Assembly (NCBI RefSeq): GCF_946184425.1
Contig: NZ_CAMHFP010000003.1
Coordinates: forward strand, 1-64,000
Length of the DNA: 64,000 nucleotides
From: an uncultured Methanobrevibacter sp.
GTDB lineage: Archaea; Methanobacteriota; Methanobacteria; Methanobacteriales; Methanobacteriaceae
Reading direction: 5' to 3'
How positions within the stretch are numbered: the first letter of the stretch is position 1; each line of letters starts with the position of its first letter. The position numbers and the translations under genes are program-made. The notes under the pieces were generated by a model. The model searched no databases. It saw only the letters and a list, made by a program, of their open reading frames with translations, and was not told where the DNA came from. Positions 1 through 10,815 of this stretch are shown one piece after another.

Positions 1-441
1 TCCAGATCTGCAGACGGATTCTACATGGAAGCTCACCCTAAACTCAGACCTGTTGACACCTTAACTGACGGTGTTTACATTGCTGGTGTAGCACAAGGTC
101 CTAAAGATATTCCTGACTCCGTAGCACAAGGTTCAGCTGCAGCATCCAGAGCAGCTATCCCAATGGCTAAAGGAGAAGTAGAAATCGAACCTATTATTGC
201 ATCCAACGATGAAACCGTTTGTGGAGCATGCCAAGTATGTGTTGAATTATGTCCATTCGGTGCTATTACTATCGCAACCGGTGTAGGTGGTAAAGAATTC
301 GCACAAATTAACACTGCATTATGTAAAGGATGCGGAACTTGTGTAGGTGCATGTCCATCTGGTGCAATGAACCAACAACACTTCAAAACCGAGCAAATTA
401 TGGCACAAATCAGTGCTGCTCTTGAAGACATAGGTAAATAG
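1..441 (+). CDS. hdrA: CoB-CoM heterodisulfide reductase subunit A, C-terminal part
   Basis: The gene enters from the left edge, open from base 1, so only the last 146 residues are visible. HdrA is the flavin subunit of the cytoplasmic HdrABC complex, which reduces the CoM-S-S-CoB heterodisulfide at the end of methanogenesis and bifurcates electrons with hydrogenase. The visible part shows the end of the FAD domain ([20 protein letters not shown], the usual NADH-like glycine-rich tail) followed by two 4Fe-4S ferredoxin motifs, [12 protein letters not shown] and [12 protein letters not shown], and a short C-terminal helix. Codon use is highly optimised (gca, gaa, aac), as expected of a highly expressed methanogenesis gene. 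The cysteine order matches HdrA, and no selenocysteine codon is seen in this part. Confidence 0.93.
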   Translation, partial: SRSADGFYMEAHPKLRPVDTLTDGVYIAGVAQGPKDIPDSVAQGSAAASRAAIPMAKGEVEIEPIIASNDETVCGACQVCVELCPFGAITIATGVGGKEFAQINTALCKGCGTCVGACPSGAMNQQHFKTEQIMAQISAALEDIGK

Positions 442-768
442 ATTTAGAGATTAATTTCTCTATTTCTTTTTTTTCTTTTTTTATTCATTTTCATAATGTA
501 AACCAATTACTTTAAAAAATTAGATTTTTCTCTTGTAGACTTTTTTCTTTCACTTATATGTAACAAAAATTTTATATAATTTTAAATGTAAAATTACGAC
601 TGTACAAATAAGTGTTTATTATTAAATGATTTCTTTTATTGATAATGTTGAGTTCGATTTCGTTCTAACTTACATTTTTAATGATTATAAATTTTTTTAA
701 GTTTAATGCACGATTTGGTTATTTTCATCATTTATATATAACTATTGTTATTAATGAGGAACACGACT
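442..768. other. Intergenic region between hdrA and the MFS gene
   Basis: There is no credible gene here. Bases 460-487 are an almost pure T tract (ttctttttttttctttttt type) directly after hdrA, typical of archaeal oligo-T termination. Bases 730-742 (tttatatataact) form a plausible TATA box about 27 bases before the MFS start at 769. The rest is AT-rich with no clear repeat. Confidence 0.5.
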
Positions 769-1929
769 ATGAAAAACAATCCCAAAATACTTTTATATAT
801 TTTAATGCTATCAACATTGGGTATTAACACTCCATTAAGTATTATTGGTATTATTTCACAAATTTCACAATATTTCAACACATCAATTGCGATATCCGGT
901 CTTTATGTAAGCTCATTCACGTTTACAATTGCGATTTCAGGTCTTTTCATACCTATATTTTTTTCAAAATTCAACCGAAAGACAACATTTGTTTCTATTC
1001 TATCGATTTTTGCAGTTGCCAATATTGTAATTATTTTTACAGACAATATTTATGTCGCATCATTTTTCAGAATCATGTCTGCAGTATTTTATCCAGCTTT
1101 CATATCAGTTGCATTGACATTCTGTGAGGAAATAGCGCCTGAAGGTGAGAGACAGGATTACATTACAAAAATATTGCTTGGAATTTCTGTTGGAAGTATA
1201 ATTGGTCTTCCAATAACTACAGGGATTGGAACGGTATTCGGTTATCAGTTGGCTATGACCTGGATCTTTTTGATAAATCTGGTCACATTAATTTTAATAG
1301 CCGTATTTTTCCCTAACATTTCAGGTGAATCTAAAAAATTAGAAATACCTTTGTCATCCCTTAAATCTAAGGAGTTTATTTTAGCAACAATCGGAATTAT
1401 TATGATGCCAATTGGGGCCAGTATCGTTTATAACTACATGCCTTACTTTTTGCAAACTGTCAGTCATGTTTACACTTATAAATTGAGTATTTTCCTATTT
1501 GCTTATGGGCTGATTTCAATATTTGGAACCTGGTTGGGTGGAAAACTAATTGTCATTAATGATAAGACCACATTAATCATTTTTCAATTGGTATGCACAT
1601 TGATATTTTTAGGTTTGTTTCTCTTTGCAGATTATCTGATACCTGTCCTGATTTTATTCATGGTCTTTGGAATTTTGGATGGAATGGGGTATAATCTTAT
1701 CCAGTACATTGAAACTTCAGTCCTGCCGGAAAGTCCTGAGCTTGCAAATGGGATATTTTTAAGTGTCCTTAATGGAGGTATTGCAATTGGAATTGCTATT
1801 GGAGGATTTTTAGTTGATGGGTTAGGTGTAATGTCAATATTTGTTTTTGGGATACTGTTTCTGGCGATTGCTTTTATTTTGCTCGTTTATGTGATTTTAT
1901 TTTTAAAAATAGATTTAAAGTATAGCTAA
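769..1929 (+). CDS. MFS transporter (AraJ/drug-efflux-like), 386 aa
   Basis: This is a polytopic membrane protein of the major facilitator superfamily with about twelve hydrophobic segments. The half-way loop carries the charged NISGESKKLE stretch near residue 193. FSKFNRKTTFVSIL sits in the loop 2-3 position, where MFS exporters carry their conserved basic motif. The start was placed at the ATG at 769 because GAGGA at 756-760 is an ideal Shine-Dalgarno at 8 bases; an in-frame TTG at 745 would add eight residues but lacks a ribosome site. It is monocistronic, followed by a hairpin. The substrate cannot be told from sequence; sugar or drug export are the usual roles of this subgroup. Confidence 0.8.
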   Translation: MKNNPKILLYILMLSTLGINTPLSIIGIISQISQYFNTSIAISGLYVSSFTFTIAISGLFIPIFFSKFNRKTTFVSILSIFAVANIVIIFTDNIYVASFFRIMSAVFYPAFISVALTFCEEIAPEGERQDYITKILLGISVGSIIGLPITTGIGTVFGYQLAMTWIFLINLVTLILIAVFFPNISGESKKLEIPLSSLKSKEFILATIGIIMMPIGASIVYNYMPYFLQTVSHVYTYKLSIFLFAYGLISIFGTWLGGKLIVINDKTTLIIFQLVCTLIFLGLFLFADYLIPVLILFMVFGILDGMGYNLIQYIETSVLPESPELANGIFLSVLNGGIAIGIAIGGFLVDGLGVMSIFVFGILFLAIAFILLVYVILFLKIDLKYS

Positions 1930-1940
1930 TCATGTTTTTC

Positions 1941-1993
1941 TTCACTCACTTTAAAATTAATTCTTTGAGTGAATTATCAAATCTGTTTTTTTA
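1941..1993 (+). terminator. Hairpin plus T-tract after the MFS gene
   Basis: TTCACTCA (1941-1948) and TGAGTGAA (1966-1973) form a perfect 8-bp inverted repeat with a 17-base loop, followed by a run of T at about 1985-1993. It lies 12 bases after the MFS stop codon. Archaea mainly need the T tract, so the hairpin may be incidental or stabilise the 3' end. Confidence 0.45.
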
Positions 1994-2089
1994 ATATATT
2001 TTAGGTTGGGACTAATTTACATAACTCTTATATTAGATGTTAAACAAAAATTAAATCATAAATATATAATTGGATATTAGGTGTAATGA

Positions 2090-3358
2090 ATGGCTAATTA
2101 TCATGAAGAAATTTTAAAATTTGAAGAGATTGCAAAGAAACATACTAAATATATGAGAAACAGTATCAACCTGATTGCTTCTGAAAATGTTACCAGTGTA
2201 GAAGTGACAGAAGCTGTTGCAACTGATTTTGCACACAGATACGCAGAAGGACAGGCATTTCAAAGATTTTACGAAGGATGTCAATATGTGGATCAAGTCG
2301 AAGACATGACCAAAAAGCTTTCATGTAAAGTATATGACTGTGACTATGCAAACGTTCAACCGGTTTCTGGTGTTACAGCAAACCTTGCAGCATTTTTTGG
2401 TTTTGCAAAACCTGGTGAAAAGGTAATGGCTTTGGAAGTTCCTTCTGGAGGACACATTTCTCACGCAGATGTAAGTGCTGCGGGTATTCGTGGTTTAAAA
2501 ACAGTTTTCCACCCATTGGATCAAAATATCATGAATATTGACATTGATGCAATGAACAAAAAAATCCTAGAAGAAAAACCAAAAATTGTTTTATTCGGTG
2601 GAAGTTTATTCTTATTCCCTCACCCAATCAAAGAAGCTCGTGAAGCAGCTGATGAAGTGGGAGCTACAATTATGTATGATGGAGCTCATGTATTAGGTCT
2701 TATTGCAGGAGGCCAATTCCAGCAACCTTTAAAAGAAGGGGCAGACTTGATGATGGGAAGTACACATAAAACATTCCCTGGTCCACAAGGAGGAATCATC
2801 CTTTCCCACAAAGAAAATGAGGAAGTCATAGACAATGCCGTATTCCCTGGTGTTGTAAGTAACCACCACTTGCATCATTTATTGGGATTAGGTATTGCAA
2901 CTGCTGAAATGTTAGAATTCGGAGAAGCTTATGCAAAACAAACAATTAAAAATGCACAGGCATTAGGTCAGGCAATGTATGAAAGAGGATTCAATGTATT
3001 GTGTGAAGATTTAGGATTCACCAAATCCCATCAAATTGCAGTGGACTTGTCAGACATAAGATCAGCATCAGACATTGCAAAAGAATTGGCTGACAATAAC
3101 GTTATTCTAAATAAAAATCTCTTACCTGGTGATGACAGGGACAACTCCGATAATCCGTCAGGTATCAGAATAGGTACTCAGGAAATAACCAGAAGAGGTT
3201 TAAAAGAAAAAGAAATGGATGAAGTTGCTGAATTTATCAAACGTGTAGCAGTTGATAAGGAAGATATAGCTTCTGAAGTTGCTGAATTCATGAACCAATA
3301 CACAAAACTTGATTATGCATTCTCAGACAGAGATGCTTATCAATATCATCAATTATAG
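2090..3358 (+). CDS. glyA: Serine hydroxymethyltransferase, 422 aa
   Basis: A PLP enzyme that interconverts serine and glycine while passing the one-carbon unit to the pterin cofactor, which in methanogens is tetrahydromethanopterin. The sequence shows the SHMT core: [10 protein letters not shown] near residue 27, HRYAEG at 49-54, D197GAH for the PLP ring nitrogen, and the Schiff-base lysine K227 in [14 protein letters not shown]. The C-terminal domain shows [13 protein letters not shown]. Length is normal for archaeal GlyA. The start is the first ATG, with a weak aggtg site upstream and a TATA-like aaatatata near 2060. The next gene follows after 6 bases and also belongs to pterin chemistry, so the two are probably co-transcribed. 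Confidence 0.97.
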   Translation: MANYHEEILKFEEIAKKHTKYMRNSINLIASENVTSVEVTEAVATDFAHRYAEGQAFQRFYEGCQYVDQVEDMTKKLSCKVYDCDYANVQPVSGVTANLAAFFGFAKPGEKVMALEVPSGGHISHADVSAAGIRGLKTVFHPLDQNIMNIDIDAMNKKILEEKPKIVLFGGSLFLFPHPIKEAREAADEVGATIMYDGAHVLGLIAGGQFQQPLKEGADLMMGSTHKTFPGPQGGIILSHKENEEVIDNAVFPGVVSNHHLHHLLGLGIATAEMLEFGEAYAKQTIKNAQALGQAMYERGFNVLCEDLGFTKSHQIAVDLSDIRSASDIAKELADNNVILNKNLLPGDDRDNSDNPSGIRIGTQEITRRGLKEKEMDEVAEFIKRVAVDKEDIASEVAEFMNQYTKLDYAFSDRDAYQYHQL

Positions 3359-3364
3359 ATTAAA

Positions 3365-4057
3365 ATGAGAATCGGATTTGCATTTACTGGAGCGGGTCAT
3401 TTACTTAGGGAATCAGTGCAAGTGGCTGAAAAGTTAGCCGGAGAACATGAAGTCACTGTATTTCTGTCAGGTGCGGCTGAAGAAGTCCTTAAAATGTATG
3501 GGCTTTATGAACGTGTTGAACGCATAACTGGTGGAAAGTATAGGGAACTTGCCACTGATTCAAACCAAAAATTTTCATATCCAATTACTGGCCGTTTATC
3601 TTTAGGTAAATATGACCTGTTAATAGTAACACCTGCTACAGCAAATACAGTTTCAAAAATAGTTTATGGAATAGCTGATACTTTAGTAACCAATGCGGTT
3701 GCACAGGCTGGAAAAGGGGCAGTACCGGTTTATATGGTGCCAGTTGACATTCATCCGGGACCAATTGATACAGTGCTTCCTTCAAAAATCGAATTGTCCA
3801 AATGTGAAGGATGTGATGATTGTGTCGCAGCGCTTGCATGCGAACAGGGCGCAATTATTCCTCATGAAGAGATAGACTTGACAAAATGTATCGGCTGTGG
3901 TCTGTGCAGAAATACATGTCCGAATGATGCAATATCTGAAGGAAAAATCATAACAATCTATATGAGGGATATCGATATTGAAAATACCCGTAAATTGGAA
4001 AGTATTGACAATATTAAAATATTTGAAAATCCACAAGAGATATTAGATAAATTCTAA
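3365..4057 (+). CDS. dmrX: Dihydromethanopterin reductase-like iron-sulfur flavoprotein (DmrX-like), 230 aa
   Basis: The N-terminal two thirds is a flavoprotein-family FMN fold: the glycine-rich start MRIGFAFTGAGH and the conserved TPATANTVSKIVYGIADTLV at 89-108. The C-terminal third is a two-cluster ferredoxin domain with cysteines at 147, 150, 153 and 159, and at 175, 178, 181 and 185 (CIGCGLCRNTCPNDAI). This flavin plus ferredoxin layout matches archaeal DmrX, which reduces dihydromethanopterin to tetrahydromethanopterin. Its position 6 bases after glyA, which consumes that cofactor, supports the call. An archaeoflavoprotein with another substrate remains possible. The last 15 bases overlap the convergent DUF192 gene. 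Confidence 0.7.
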   Translation: MRIGFAFTGAGHLLRESVQVAEKLAGEHEVTVFLSGAAEEVLKMYGLYERVERITGGKYRELATDSNQKFSYPITGRLSLGKYDLLIVTPATANTVSKIVYGIADTLVTNAVAQAGKGAVPVYMVPVDIHPGPIDTVLPSKIELSKCEGCDDCVAALACEQGAIIPHEEIDLTKCIGCGLCRNTCPNDAISEGKIITIYMRDIDIENTRKLESIDNIKIFENPQEILDKF

Positions 4058-4369
4058 TTCATCTCCTATTTTTATTTTTAACAAGTCTTTTTTTGTTTCT
4101 AAAATGTATTTTGCATGTTTTTTTGGTCTATGGAATTTCCATGGTTTTAATGTAGCTTTTTCAAAAACAATCTTATTTTCATCTAGAAAATACACATCAA
4201 TATCAAATCTCATGAAATGAGTATGTATTCCAGAGTCCTTCAGGTTACAGAATATCAATGCAAAATCAATATTATTTTTCCCCATCAATCCTTTAAAACG
4301 TTTAAAAAAAGTGTTAGCATACTTAATATTGATACAAATTTGTTTATTGGTGGTTTTATTTAAAATCAT
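4043..4369 (-). CDS. DUF192 family protein, 108 aa
   Basis: A small protein with the DUF192 signature: FKRFKGLMGK early, then HTHFMRFDIDVYFLDENKIV, the P-x-K-x-x-x-P stretch after it, and a final YILETKK...IGDELEF. In other family members the domain follows a signal peptide. Here no signal peptide is seen, so it is probably cytoplasmic. Its molecular function is not established. It is convergent with the DmrX-like gene, overlapping it by 15 bases, and is separated from the DsbA-like gene upstream by 56 bases, so it may be read through from that promoter. Confidence 0.75.
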   Translation of the reverse strand: MILNKTTNKQICINIKYANTFFKRFKGLMGKNNIDFALIFCNLKDSGIHTHFMRFDIDVYFLDENKIVFEKATLKPWKFHRPKKHAKYILETKKDLLKIKIGDELEFI

Positions 4370-4425
4370 TAGATTTAATATTTTGTTTAAAGCTATTTAT
4401 ACTTTAAACAAATAAAAATCAATAT

Positions 4426-5091
4426 TTAGATGAATGTTTTGTCTTTCATCTCACCGCTTTCAAGATCTTTCAGAGCGGTTTCAAATTCTTCGGTTGAAAA
4501 TACTCCTGGAATAATCAGTCTTTCCCCATTTTTATTTAATATGAAGCATGGTGTAGCTGTTATTCCATTTGAAAGCGCTTCTTCCATATCTAAAAATACT
4601 TCTATATTATAATAATTATTTTCTATTATTTTACGAGCTTCATTTTCTTCCAATCCGCAAGATGTTGCAATTTTTGTCAGAACATCATTTTTTGCTAGGT
4701 TTTCATTTTCAACGAAATTTGAATAAAATATTTTGTCTACAAGATCTAAAGTAATTTCCGGATGGTTATTCTCCACAAACTTTGTTAACCTTAGTGCATC
4801 TTTGGAACTTGTAAGCTGCATATCCTTGTAATTCATGTTTAAGCCATCATCAGAAGCAATTTTGTCTATTTCATCTATCTTTTCTGATGCCTCTTTTTCG
4901 GATAAATCATGTTTTTTTGCATAAATTTCTGTAGTGCTTGATGTAGGTCTTTTGCCTGCTTCGGGTTCAAGTTCAAAAGGCCTCATTTCCCATTCCACAT
5001 CTAAATCTAACTTTGCCACGGCTTTCTTAATCCTTTCAAGTCCAATATATGAATATGGGCAGTTAAAGTCAATTACATATATAATTCTCAT
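4426..5091 (-). CDS. DsbA-family (FrnE/2-hydroxychromene isomerase-like) thioredoxin-fold protein, 221 aa
   Basis: A thioredoxin-fold oxidoreductase of the DsbA/FrnE class. The active-site motif is near the N-terminus, C11-P-Y-S14, with serine in place of the second cysteine. That is the glutathione-transferase-kappa or isomerase-like variant rather than a dithiol oxidase. A helical insertion domain (about 60-150) and the cis-proline segment ITATPCFILNKNGERLIPG near residue 175-195 follow. There is no signal peptide, so it is cytoplasmic. The start ATG overlaps the stop of a 36-codon upstream ORF (ATGA), with GAGGA as ribosome site inside that ORF. The physiological substrate is unknown. Confidence 0.8.
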   Translation of the reverse strand: MRIIYVIDFNCPYSYIGLERIKKAVAKLDLDVEWEMRPFELEPEAGKRPTSSTTEIYAKKHDLSEKEASEKIDEIDKIASDDGLNMNYKDMQLTSSKDALRLTKFVENNHPEITLDLVDKIFYSNFVENENLAKNDVLTKIATSCGLEENEARKIIENNYYNIEVFLDMEEALSNGITATPCFILNKNGERLIIPGVFSTEEFETALKDLESGEMKDKTFI

Positions 5092-5198
5092 TTTTTATCC
5101 TCTTTAGATTTTTTAGAATCTTTTTTGGATACCTTGTATAATTTCACAAGATTGTCAATAGTTCTTATGATTGTGTTGTATTTTCTATAAAATCCCAT
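5088..5198 (-). CDS. Small lysine-rich ORF translationally coupled to the DsbA-like gene, 36 aa
   Basis: A 36-residue reading frame (MGFYRKYNTIIRTIDNLVKL, then a lysine-rich tail ending in SKEDKK). Its TGA stop overlaps the ATG of the DsbA-like gene. The overlap, and the fact that the downstream Shine-Dalgarno lies inside this frame, suggest a real coupled micro-ORF. It has no clear ribosome site of its own, so translation could be leaderless. No family is recognised. It could also be an untranslated leader that happens to be open. Confidence 0.35.
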   Translation of the reverse strand: MGFYRKYNTIIRTIDNLVKLYKVSKKDSKKSKEDKK

Positions 5199-5406
5199 GT
5201 TTAAATATTTTAAATTAGTGTTATATGTATTTTTAGAGTTGGATATCACTTTCACCCATGAATTTTAAATTTAATTAAATCAAAAATCTTTTTTATTTTT
5301 AAAATATTCAAAAATCCCATAACCTTTATTTATTATCTAAAACAAAAAGATATATATTATAAATTTTTATTTACCTATATTAATTTTAATTATATGAGGA
5401 GTTACA

Positions 5407-8400
5407 ATGCCAATAAAAGAGGCAGAAAAATCATACAATCATGAAAAAATAGAAAAGAAAGTTCAGAAATTCTGGAAAGAAGAGGAAACTTTCAAAAAAG
5501 TAAATGAACTTAGAGAAAAAGGTCCTAGATACTCATTCTTGGATGGCCCACCATACTGTAGTGGTAAAATCCACTTGGGAACAGCCTGGAACAAGGTAAT
5601 CAAAGATTCATATCTCAGATACAAGTCAATGAATGGATTCAGCTTAAGAAGACAGGCAGGATGGGATATGCATGGTCTTCCAATCGAAAATAAGGTTGAA
5701 CACATCATGGGTATTCAATCCAAACAGGAAATTGAGGAAGACATTGGAATCGACAAATTCGTTGATAAGTGTAAGGAGTTTGCAATTGAAAATAAGATTG
5801 CAATGGAACAGGAATTTGACCAGTTAGGTGTTTGGATGGATTGGGATGATCCGTACATGACACTTGACCCTAAATACATGGAATCTTCATGGTGGATGCT
5901 TAAAAGGGCAAATGAACAAAATTTACTTTTAAATGACCAAAGAGTCATTAGCTGGTGTCCTCATTGTGGAACAGCTCTTGCAGCTGCAGAAATTGAATAT
6001 GAAGAAAAAGTGGATCCGTCCATATTTATCAAATTCCCGGTTCAGGGCGAAGAAGATACATATTTCCTTGTCTGGACCACCACTCCATGGACATTGCCGG
6101 CTAACCTTGCAATTTGTGCAAATCCTGAATTTGATTATGTTTATGTTTCAAAAGATGGTGAAACTTACATTTTGGCTGAAAATCTGATGGAAGACGTATT
6201 GGGAAAACGCATCAAAATCCACAGAACCAAAATCCCAGCTGAAAATGAGGATGAAGAAGACCAAATTATAGAAGAAAAAGAAGTGATGTATGAAATAATC
6301 AAAACAGTTAAGGGTGAAGATTTAATTGGTCTTGCTTATGATTATATTTTGGCAGATGAAATTCCAAAGCAAATGGAATTTGACTCTCAAATTGATAAAG
6401 TTCATACAATATTACCTGGTGACCATGTAGAGCTTGGTGAAGGTACCGGTTTGGTCCACACTGCACCGGGGCACGGTCCGGACGATTTTGAAGTTGGTAA
6501 AGCTAATGGTTTACCTATATTCTGTCCTGTAGGTGAAGACGGATGTTTCACTGAGGATGCGGGTAAGTATGACGGTAAATTCACAAAAGAAGAAAATGAT
6601 CAAATCATCAAAGATTTGGAAGCTAAAAACTTAATGTATCGTGTAGAAACCATTGAACACAGGTATGGAGTATGTTGGAGATGTAAAACTCCTATTATTT
6701 ACCGTGCAACCAAACAATGGTTCCTTAAAGTGACTGACATCAAGCAAAAGATGTTAGATGAGATTGAAAAGGTAGAATGGATTCCTAAGTGGGCCGGTGA
6801 AGGTAGGTTCCATGATTGGGTAGACAATGCACGTGACTGGACAATCTCAAGGCAAAGATACTGGGGTATTCCAATACCTATATGGGAATGTCCTGATTGT
6901 GGAGAACTAAAGGTAATTGGTTCTTTAAGCGAGCTAAAAGAAGAGTCATTAAATGAAATTAACGTAAGCGATTCAGAACTTATCCACAGACCATATGTGG
7001 ATGAGGTAGAAGTAAAATGTGACAAATGTGGAACTTCAATCAAAAGGATTCCTGACGTATTGGATGTGTGGATTGACTCCGGTGTAGCAGGATGGGCATC
7101 ATTATACTACCCTGAAGAAAAGGAAAAATTCCAGGACTGGTTCCCATATGACTTTATCACTGAAGGGCACGACCAAACCAGGGGATGGTTCTACTCACAA
7201 CTCGGAACCGGGGTAATTGCAATGGGACAAAGCCCTTATCAGAAAGTATTGATGCATGGATTTGTTTTGGATGAGCATGGAAATAAAATGTCAAAATCAT
7301 TAGGTAATGTTGTAGCTCCTGAAGAGGTAATAGAAAAATACGGAGCAGATGTGCTTAGATTCTACTTGTTATGGGCTTCAAAACCATGGGACGACTTAAA
7401 ATTCGTATGGGAAGAACTCCTAAACATCAATAAAATGTTCAACATCCTATGGAATGTATATGTTTTCTCAACTACCTACATGTCCCTTGATAACTTCAAC
7501 CCAGTCGGATTAAATGAAGATGACATGATTTTAAGAGCTGAAGACAAATGGATTATTTCAAAAGCTAACAGTCTGATTAAGGAAGTTGCTGAAGATTTGG
7601 ACAACTTATTCTTCCACAAGGCAACCCGTAAAATCAACAATTTCATCCTGGAAGATCTAAGCCGTTGGTATGTAAGGCTTATTCGTGGAAGAACCTGGGT
7701 TGAAAGCGATGATCCTGACAAGCTTGGAGCTTATTACAGTTTATACACAGCACTTGTCAAACTGATTCAGGTATTATGTCCAATTGCACCTCATGTTTGT
7801 GAAGAAATCTATGAAAACCTTGTAAAAGGAGTAAACCCTGAAGCTCCGGAAAGCATTCACATGCTTGACTGGGAATATGATGACGATGCAATCGACAGTG
7901 TACTTGAAGCTAAAATGGATGTTGTTCGTGATGTAATTGAAGCATCCATCAAAGCACGTGATATGGCGCAATACAAACTCAGATGGCCTGTATCAGACAT
8001 TACTGTAGTATCTGAAGATGGAGATGTATTGAATGCCATTGAAGATTTAAAAGACATTATTAAAGATCAATCCAATACTAAAGATGTTTTATGTGCTAAT
8101 GAGTTTGAAAAGCTATCCTACAATGCAAAACCTAACCTTAAAATCCTTGGACCAAAACTCAAAGGAGACATGGGCAAAGTTGTTAAAGGTTTAAAAATGG
8201 CTGATGGTAATCAAATCAAAGCAGACCTTGAAGCCAATGGCAGTGTTACAATTGAAGGAATCGAATTGTCTTCTGAAGAAGTATTGTTTGACTCAGAACT
8301 TCCGGATGATTTTGTTTCCTCAGAGTTTGACGGCGGAAATGTGTTTGTAAATACAAACATCACTCCTGAAATCAAGCAGGAAGCTATGGCACGTGAACTT

Positions 8401-8646
8401 ATAAGAAGAGTTCAGGACATGAGAAAAGATTTGGACTTGGATGTTGAAGCAAACATTGATGTAAGTGTTGAAACATCAGCAGAATTCAAAGACTTGATTG
8501 TACCTCAATCTGAATTCATCTCTCATGAAATCAGAGCCAGAAGTCTGATAATTTCTGATACTGAACCTTGCAACAAAGATTCTGAAATTTATACAAAAGA
8601 ATGGGATATTGAAGGAGAAAATGTTGTAATCTCCATAAAAGATTAA
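5407..8646 (+). CDS. ileS: Isoleucyl-tRNA synthetase, 1079 aa
   Basis: A class Ia aminoacyl-tRNA synthetase that charges tRNA-Ile with isoleucine. The HIGH-type motif is IHLGT at 55-59 in [15 protein letters not shown], and KMSKS is near residue 628. The CP1 editing domain in between shows [11 protein letters not shown] and [19 protein letters not shown]. Cysteine pairs at CPHCG, CWRCK, CPDCG and CDKCG suggest bound zinc. Length is normal for the archaeal/eukaryotic type. The start has GAGGAG eight bases upstream and a TATA-like stretch at about 5349-5362. purL follows after 10 bases, so ileS, purL, moeA and the protease gene likely form one operon. Confidence 0.98.
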   Translation: MPIKEAEKSYNHEKIEKKVQKFWKEEETFKKVNELREKGPRYSFLDGPPYCSGKIHLGTAWNKVIKDSYLRYKSMNGFSLRRQAGWDMHGLPIENKVEHIMGIQSKQEIEEDIGIDKFVDKCKEFAIENKIAMEQEFDQLGVWMDWDDPYMTLDPKYMESSWWMLKRANEQNLLLNDQRVISWCPHCGTALAAAEIEYEEKVDPSIFIKFPVQGEEDTYFLVWTTTPWTLPANLAICANPEFDYVYVSKDGETYILAENLMEDVLGKRIKIHRTKIPAENEDEEDQIIEEKEVMYEIIKTVKGEDLIGLAYDYILADEIPKQMEFDSQIDKVHTILPGDHVELGEGTGLVHTAPGHGPDDFEVGKANGLPIFCPVGEDGCFTEDAGKYDGKFTKEENDQIIKDLEAKNLMYRVETIEHRYGVCWRCKTPIIYRATKQWFLKVTDIKQKMLDEIEKVEWIPKWAGEGRFHDWVDNARDWTISRQRYWGIPIPIWECPDCGELKVIGSLSELKEESLNEINVSDSELIHRPYVDEVEVKCDKCGTSIKRIPDVLDVWIDSGVAGWASLYYPEEKEKFQDWFPYDFITEGHDQTRGWFYSQLGTGVIAMGQSPYQKVLMHGFVLDEHGNKMSKSLGNVVAPEEVIEKYGADVLRFYLLWASKPWDDLKFVWEELLNINKMFNILWNVYVFSTTYMSLDNFNPVGLNEDDMILRAEDKWIISKANSLIKEVAEDLDNLFFHKATRKINNFILEDLSRWYVRLIRGRTWVESDDPDKLGAYYSLYTALVKLIQVLCPIAPHVCEEIYENLVKGVNPEAPESIHMLDWEYDDDAIDSVLEAKMDVVRDVIEASIKARDMAQYKLRWPVSDITVVSEDGDVLNAIEDLKDIIKDQSNTKDVLCANEFEKLSYNAKPNLKILGPKLKGDMGKVVKGLKMADGNQIKADLEANGSVTIEGIELSSEEVLFDSELPDDFVSSEFDGGNVFVNTNITPEIKQEAMARELIRRVQDMRKDLDLDVEANIDVSVETSAEFKDLIVPQSEFISHEIRARSLIISDTEPCNKDSEIYTKEWDIEGENVVISIKD

Positions 8647-8656
8647 GGGTGTTAAA

Positions 8657-10795
8657 ATGACTTTAACAGATTCTGAAATGGAATATATTGAAGGAATCCT
8701 CGGAAGGAAAATGAATGAGCTCGAAGAAGGAATGCTTGATGTAATGTTTTCAGAACATTGTTCATACAAAAGCAGCAGAAGGTTCCTTGGAGCATTTCCA
8801 ACTGAAGGGGAAAATATTATCTTAGGTCCGGGTGACGACGCAGGACTTGTAAGCGTAACTGATAAATATGCATTAGCTGTAGGAATGGAATCACACAACC
8901 ACCCATCAGCTATTGAACCTTATGGGGGTGCAGGAACAGGTATTGGTGGAATATTAAGAGATATTATTTCAATGGGAGCAATGCCTATAGCACTCTTGGA
9001 TTCACTCAGATTCGGACCAATCGAAGATGAAAAATCAAAATACCTATTTGAACATGTAGTAAAAGGAATTTCCGATTACGGTAATCGTGTTGGAGTTCCA
9101 ACCGTTGCAGGAGAAATAGAATTTGACGAATCATTCAGAACAAACCCATTGGTAAATGTAATGTGTGTCGGCCTTGTCGAAAAGGAAAATATCGTTCGTG
9201 GACAGGCACCAAATATCGGTGATGTATTCTTATTAATGGGTGGAACAACTGGCCGTGACGGAATCCATGGTGTAACATTCGCATCCGAAGAGTTGACCTC
9301 TGATTCTGAAACTGAAGATAGGCCTGCTGTTCAGGTGGCTGATCCATTCACTAAAAAAAGAGTTTTGGAAGCTTCTTTAGAGATATTGGAAAAAATCGAT
9401 GTCAGCGGTGTAAAGGACCTCGGTGGTGGCGGATTAACCTGCTGCATATCAGAACTTGTAGACGAGTCAAACAATGCTGCATTTGTAGATTTACGCTCAA
9501 TTCCATTAAGAGAAACAGGAATGACTCCATATGAAATCATGCTTTCAGAATCCCAGGAAAGGATGGTATTTGTCATAAATCCTGATGATGTCAAATTAGC
9601 CCAGGAAATCTGTGATAAGCACGAAATCGTTTCTGCAGTAATCGGTGAAGTTCGTGAGGGAAACAATATGATCATTTCCGATGAAGGGGAAGAAATCGCT
9701 AACTTGCCAACAATTTTGCTTGCAGACCCACCTTCAATCGAAAGACCTGTTGCTGAAATTCCAGAAGATACAGAAAAAATCGAGCTTAAGGAACCTGGTG
9801 TTTATGAATCATTACCAAAATTATTGGCTAGTCCAAATATCGCATCAAAAGAATGGGTTTACAAACAGTATGATCATGAAGTTCAGGTAAGGACTGTTGT
9901 AAAACCTGGAGATGATGCAGCGGTTTTAAGAATAGATGAGGATACAGCTATTGCACTTACCACAGATTCAAACACAATTCACACAAAACTGTCTCCATTC
10001 GATGGAGCTGCAGGATGTGTTGCAGAAGCAATAAGGAATGTGATTTCAATGGGAGCAACTCCTTATGCAGTTGTGGACTGTTTGAACTTCGGAAATCCGG
10101 AAACACCTGAAATACTCTGGCAATTTAAAACAGCTATTGAAGGTATGAGTCTTGTTGCTGAAAAATTCAATGCACCTGTTATCAGTGGAAATGTAAGTTT
10201 CTATAATGAAACTGAAGGAATCAAAATCAATCCAACTCCTGCCGTTGGAGTAATTGGTGTTGAAAAGATTGAAAACATCAGAACTATGGACTTTAAAAAT
10301 GAAGGAGATAAAATCCTTTTAATAGGTAAGACCTATGATGAACTCACAGGATCAGAATATCACAGAACTATTCATAATCTTGAAAAAGGAACTGCTCCAA
10401 GAATTAGAATTGATGAAGAACTCGCTAACGGTCAAACTGTATTGAAATTAATTGATGAGGATGCAGACAAAAATATTACTGCCGTTCACGATGTATCAGC
10501 TGGAGGTCTTGCTGTAGCACTTTCAGAAATGGTTATCAAATCCGGAATTGGATGTGAAGTTAACTTAAAAGATGATGAATTGGATAAAATTCAATTGCTG
10601 TACTCAGAAAGCCACGGCAGATACCTGGTAACTGTTAAAGCTGATGCATTGGATGAGATTTTATCAAAAATTGATGTTGATGTACAGGTCATTGGTGAAG
10701 TTAAAGGCACATCATTAAATGTAAATGACCATGAATTCAGCTATGAAGACTTAAATGATGCATATCATGGTGTAATTGAACAATACATGGCATAA
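8657..10795 (+). CDS. purL: Phosphoribosylformylglycinamidine synthase subunit PurL, 712 aa
   Basis: The large subunit of FGAM synthase, which with PurS and PurQ converts FGAR to FGAM in purine synthesis using ATP and glutamine-derived ammonia. The sequence shows the two tandem AIRS-like halves of this family. The first has [34 protein letters not shown] and DLGGGGLTC. The second has PGDDAAVLR, the [19 protein letters not shown] stretch and [16 protein letters not shown]. The length fits the small separate PurL of archaea rather than the fused 1300-aa form. A ggtg ribosome site precedes the ATG. It sits 10 bases after ileS. Confidence 0.97.
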   Translation: MTLTDSEMEYIEGILGRKMNELEEGMLDVMFSEHCSYKSSRRFLGAFPTEGENIILGPGDDAGLVSVTDKYALAVGMESHNHPSAIEPYGGAGTGIGGILRDIISMGAMPIALLDSLRFGPIEDEKSKYLFEHVVKGISDYGNRVGVPTVAGEIEFDESFRTNPLVNVMCVGLVEKENIVRGQAPNIGDVFLLMGGTTGRDGIHGVTFASEELTSDSETEDRPAVQVADPFTKKRVLEASLEILEKIDVSGVKDLGGGGLTCCISELVDESNNAAFVDLRSIPLRETGMTPYEIMLSESQERMVFVINPDDVKLAQEICDKHEIVSAVIGEVREGNNMIISDEGEEIANLPTILLADPPSIERPVAEIPEDTEKIELKEPGVYESLPKLLASPNIASKEWVYKQYDHEVQVRTVVKPGDDAAVLRIDEDTAIALTTDSNTIHTKLSPFDGAAGCVAEAIRNVISMGATPYAVVDCLNFGNPETPEILWQFKTAIEGMSLVAEKFNAPVISGNVSFYNETEGIKINPTPAVGVIGVEKIENIRTMDFKNEGDKILLIGKTYDELTGSEYHRTIHNLEKGTAPRIRIDEELANGQTVLKLIDEDADKNITAVHDVSAGGLAVALSEMVIKSGIGCEVNLKDDELDKIQLLYSESHGRYLVTVKADALDEILSKIDVDVQVIGEVKGTSLNVNDHEFSYEDLNDAYHGVIEQYMA

Positions 10796-10815
10796 ATAAT
10801 TGGGGGAGTATTGGC

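Noticed and set aside
3636..4036. Minus-strand ORFs over the DmrX-like gene
   Set aside because: Shadows of a well-supported plus-strand gene with eight cluster cysteines.
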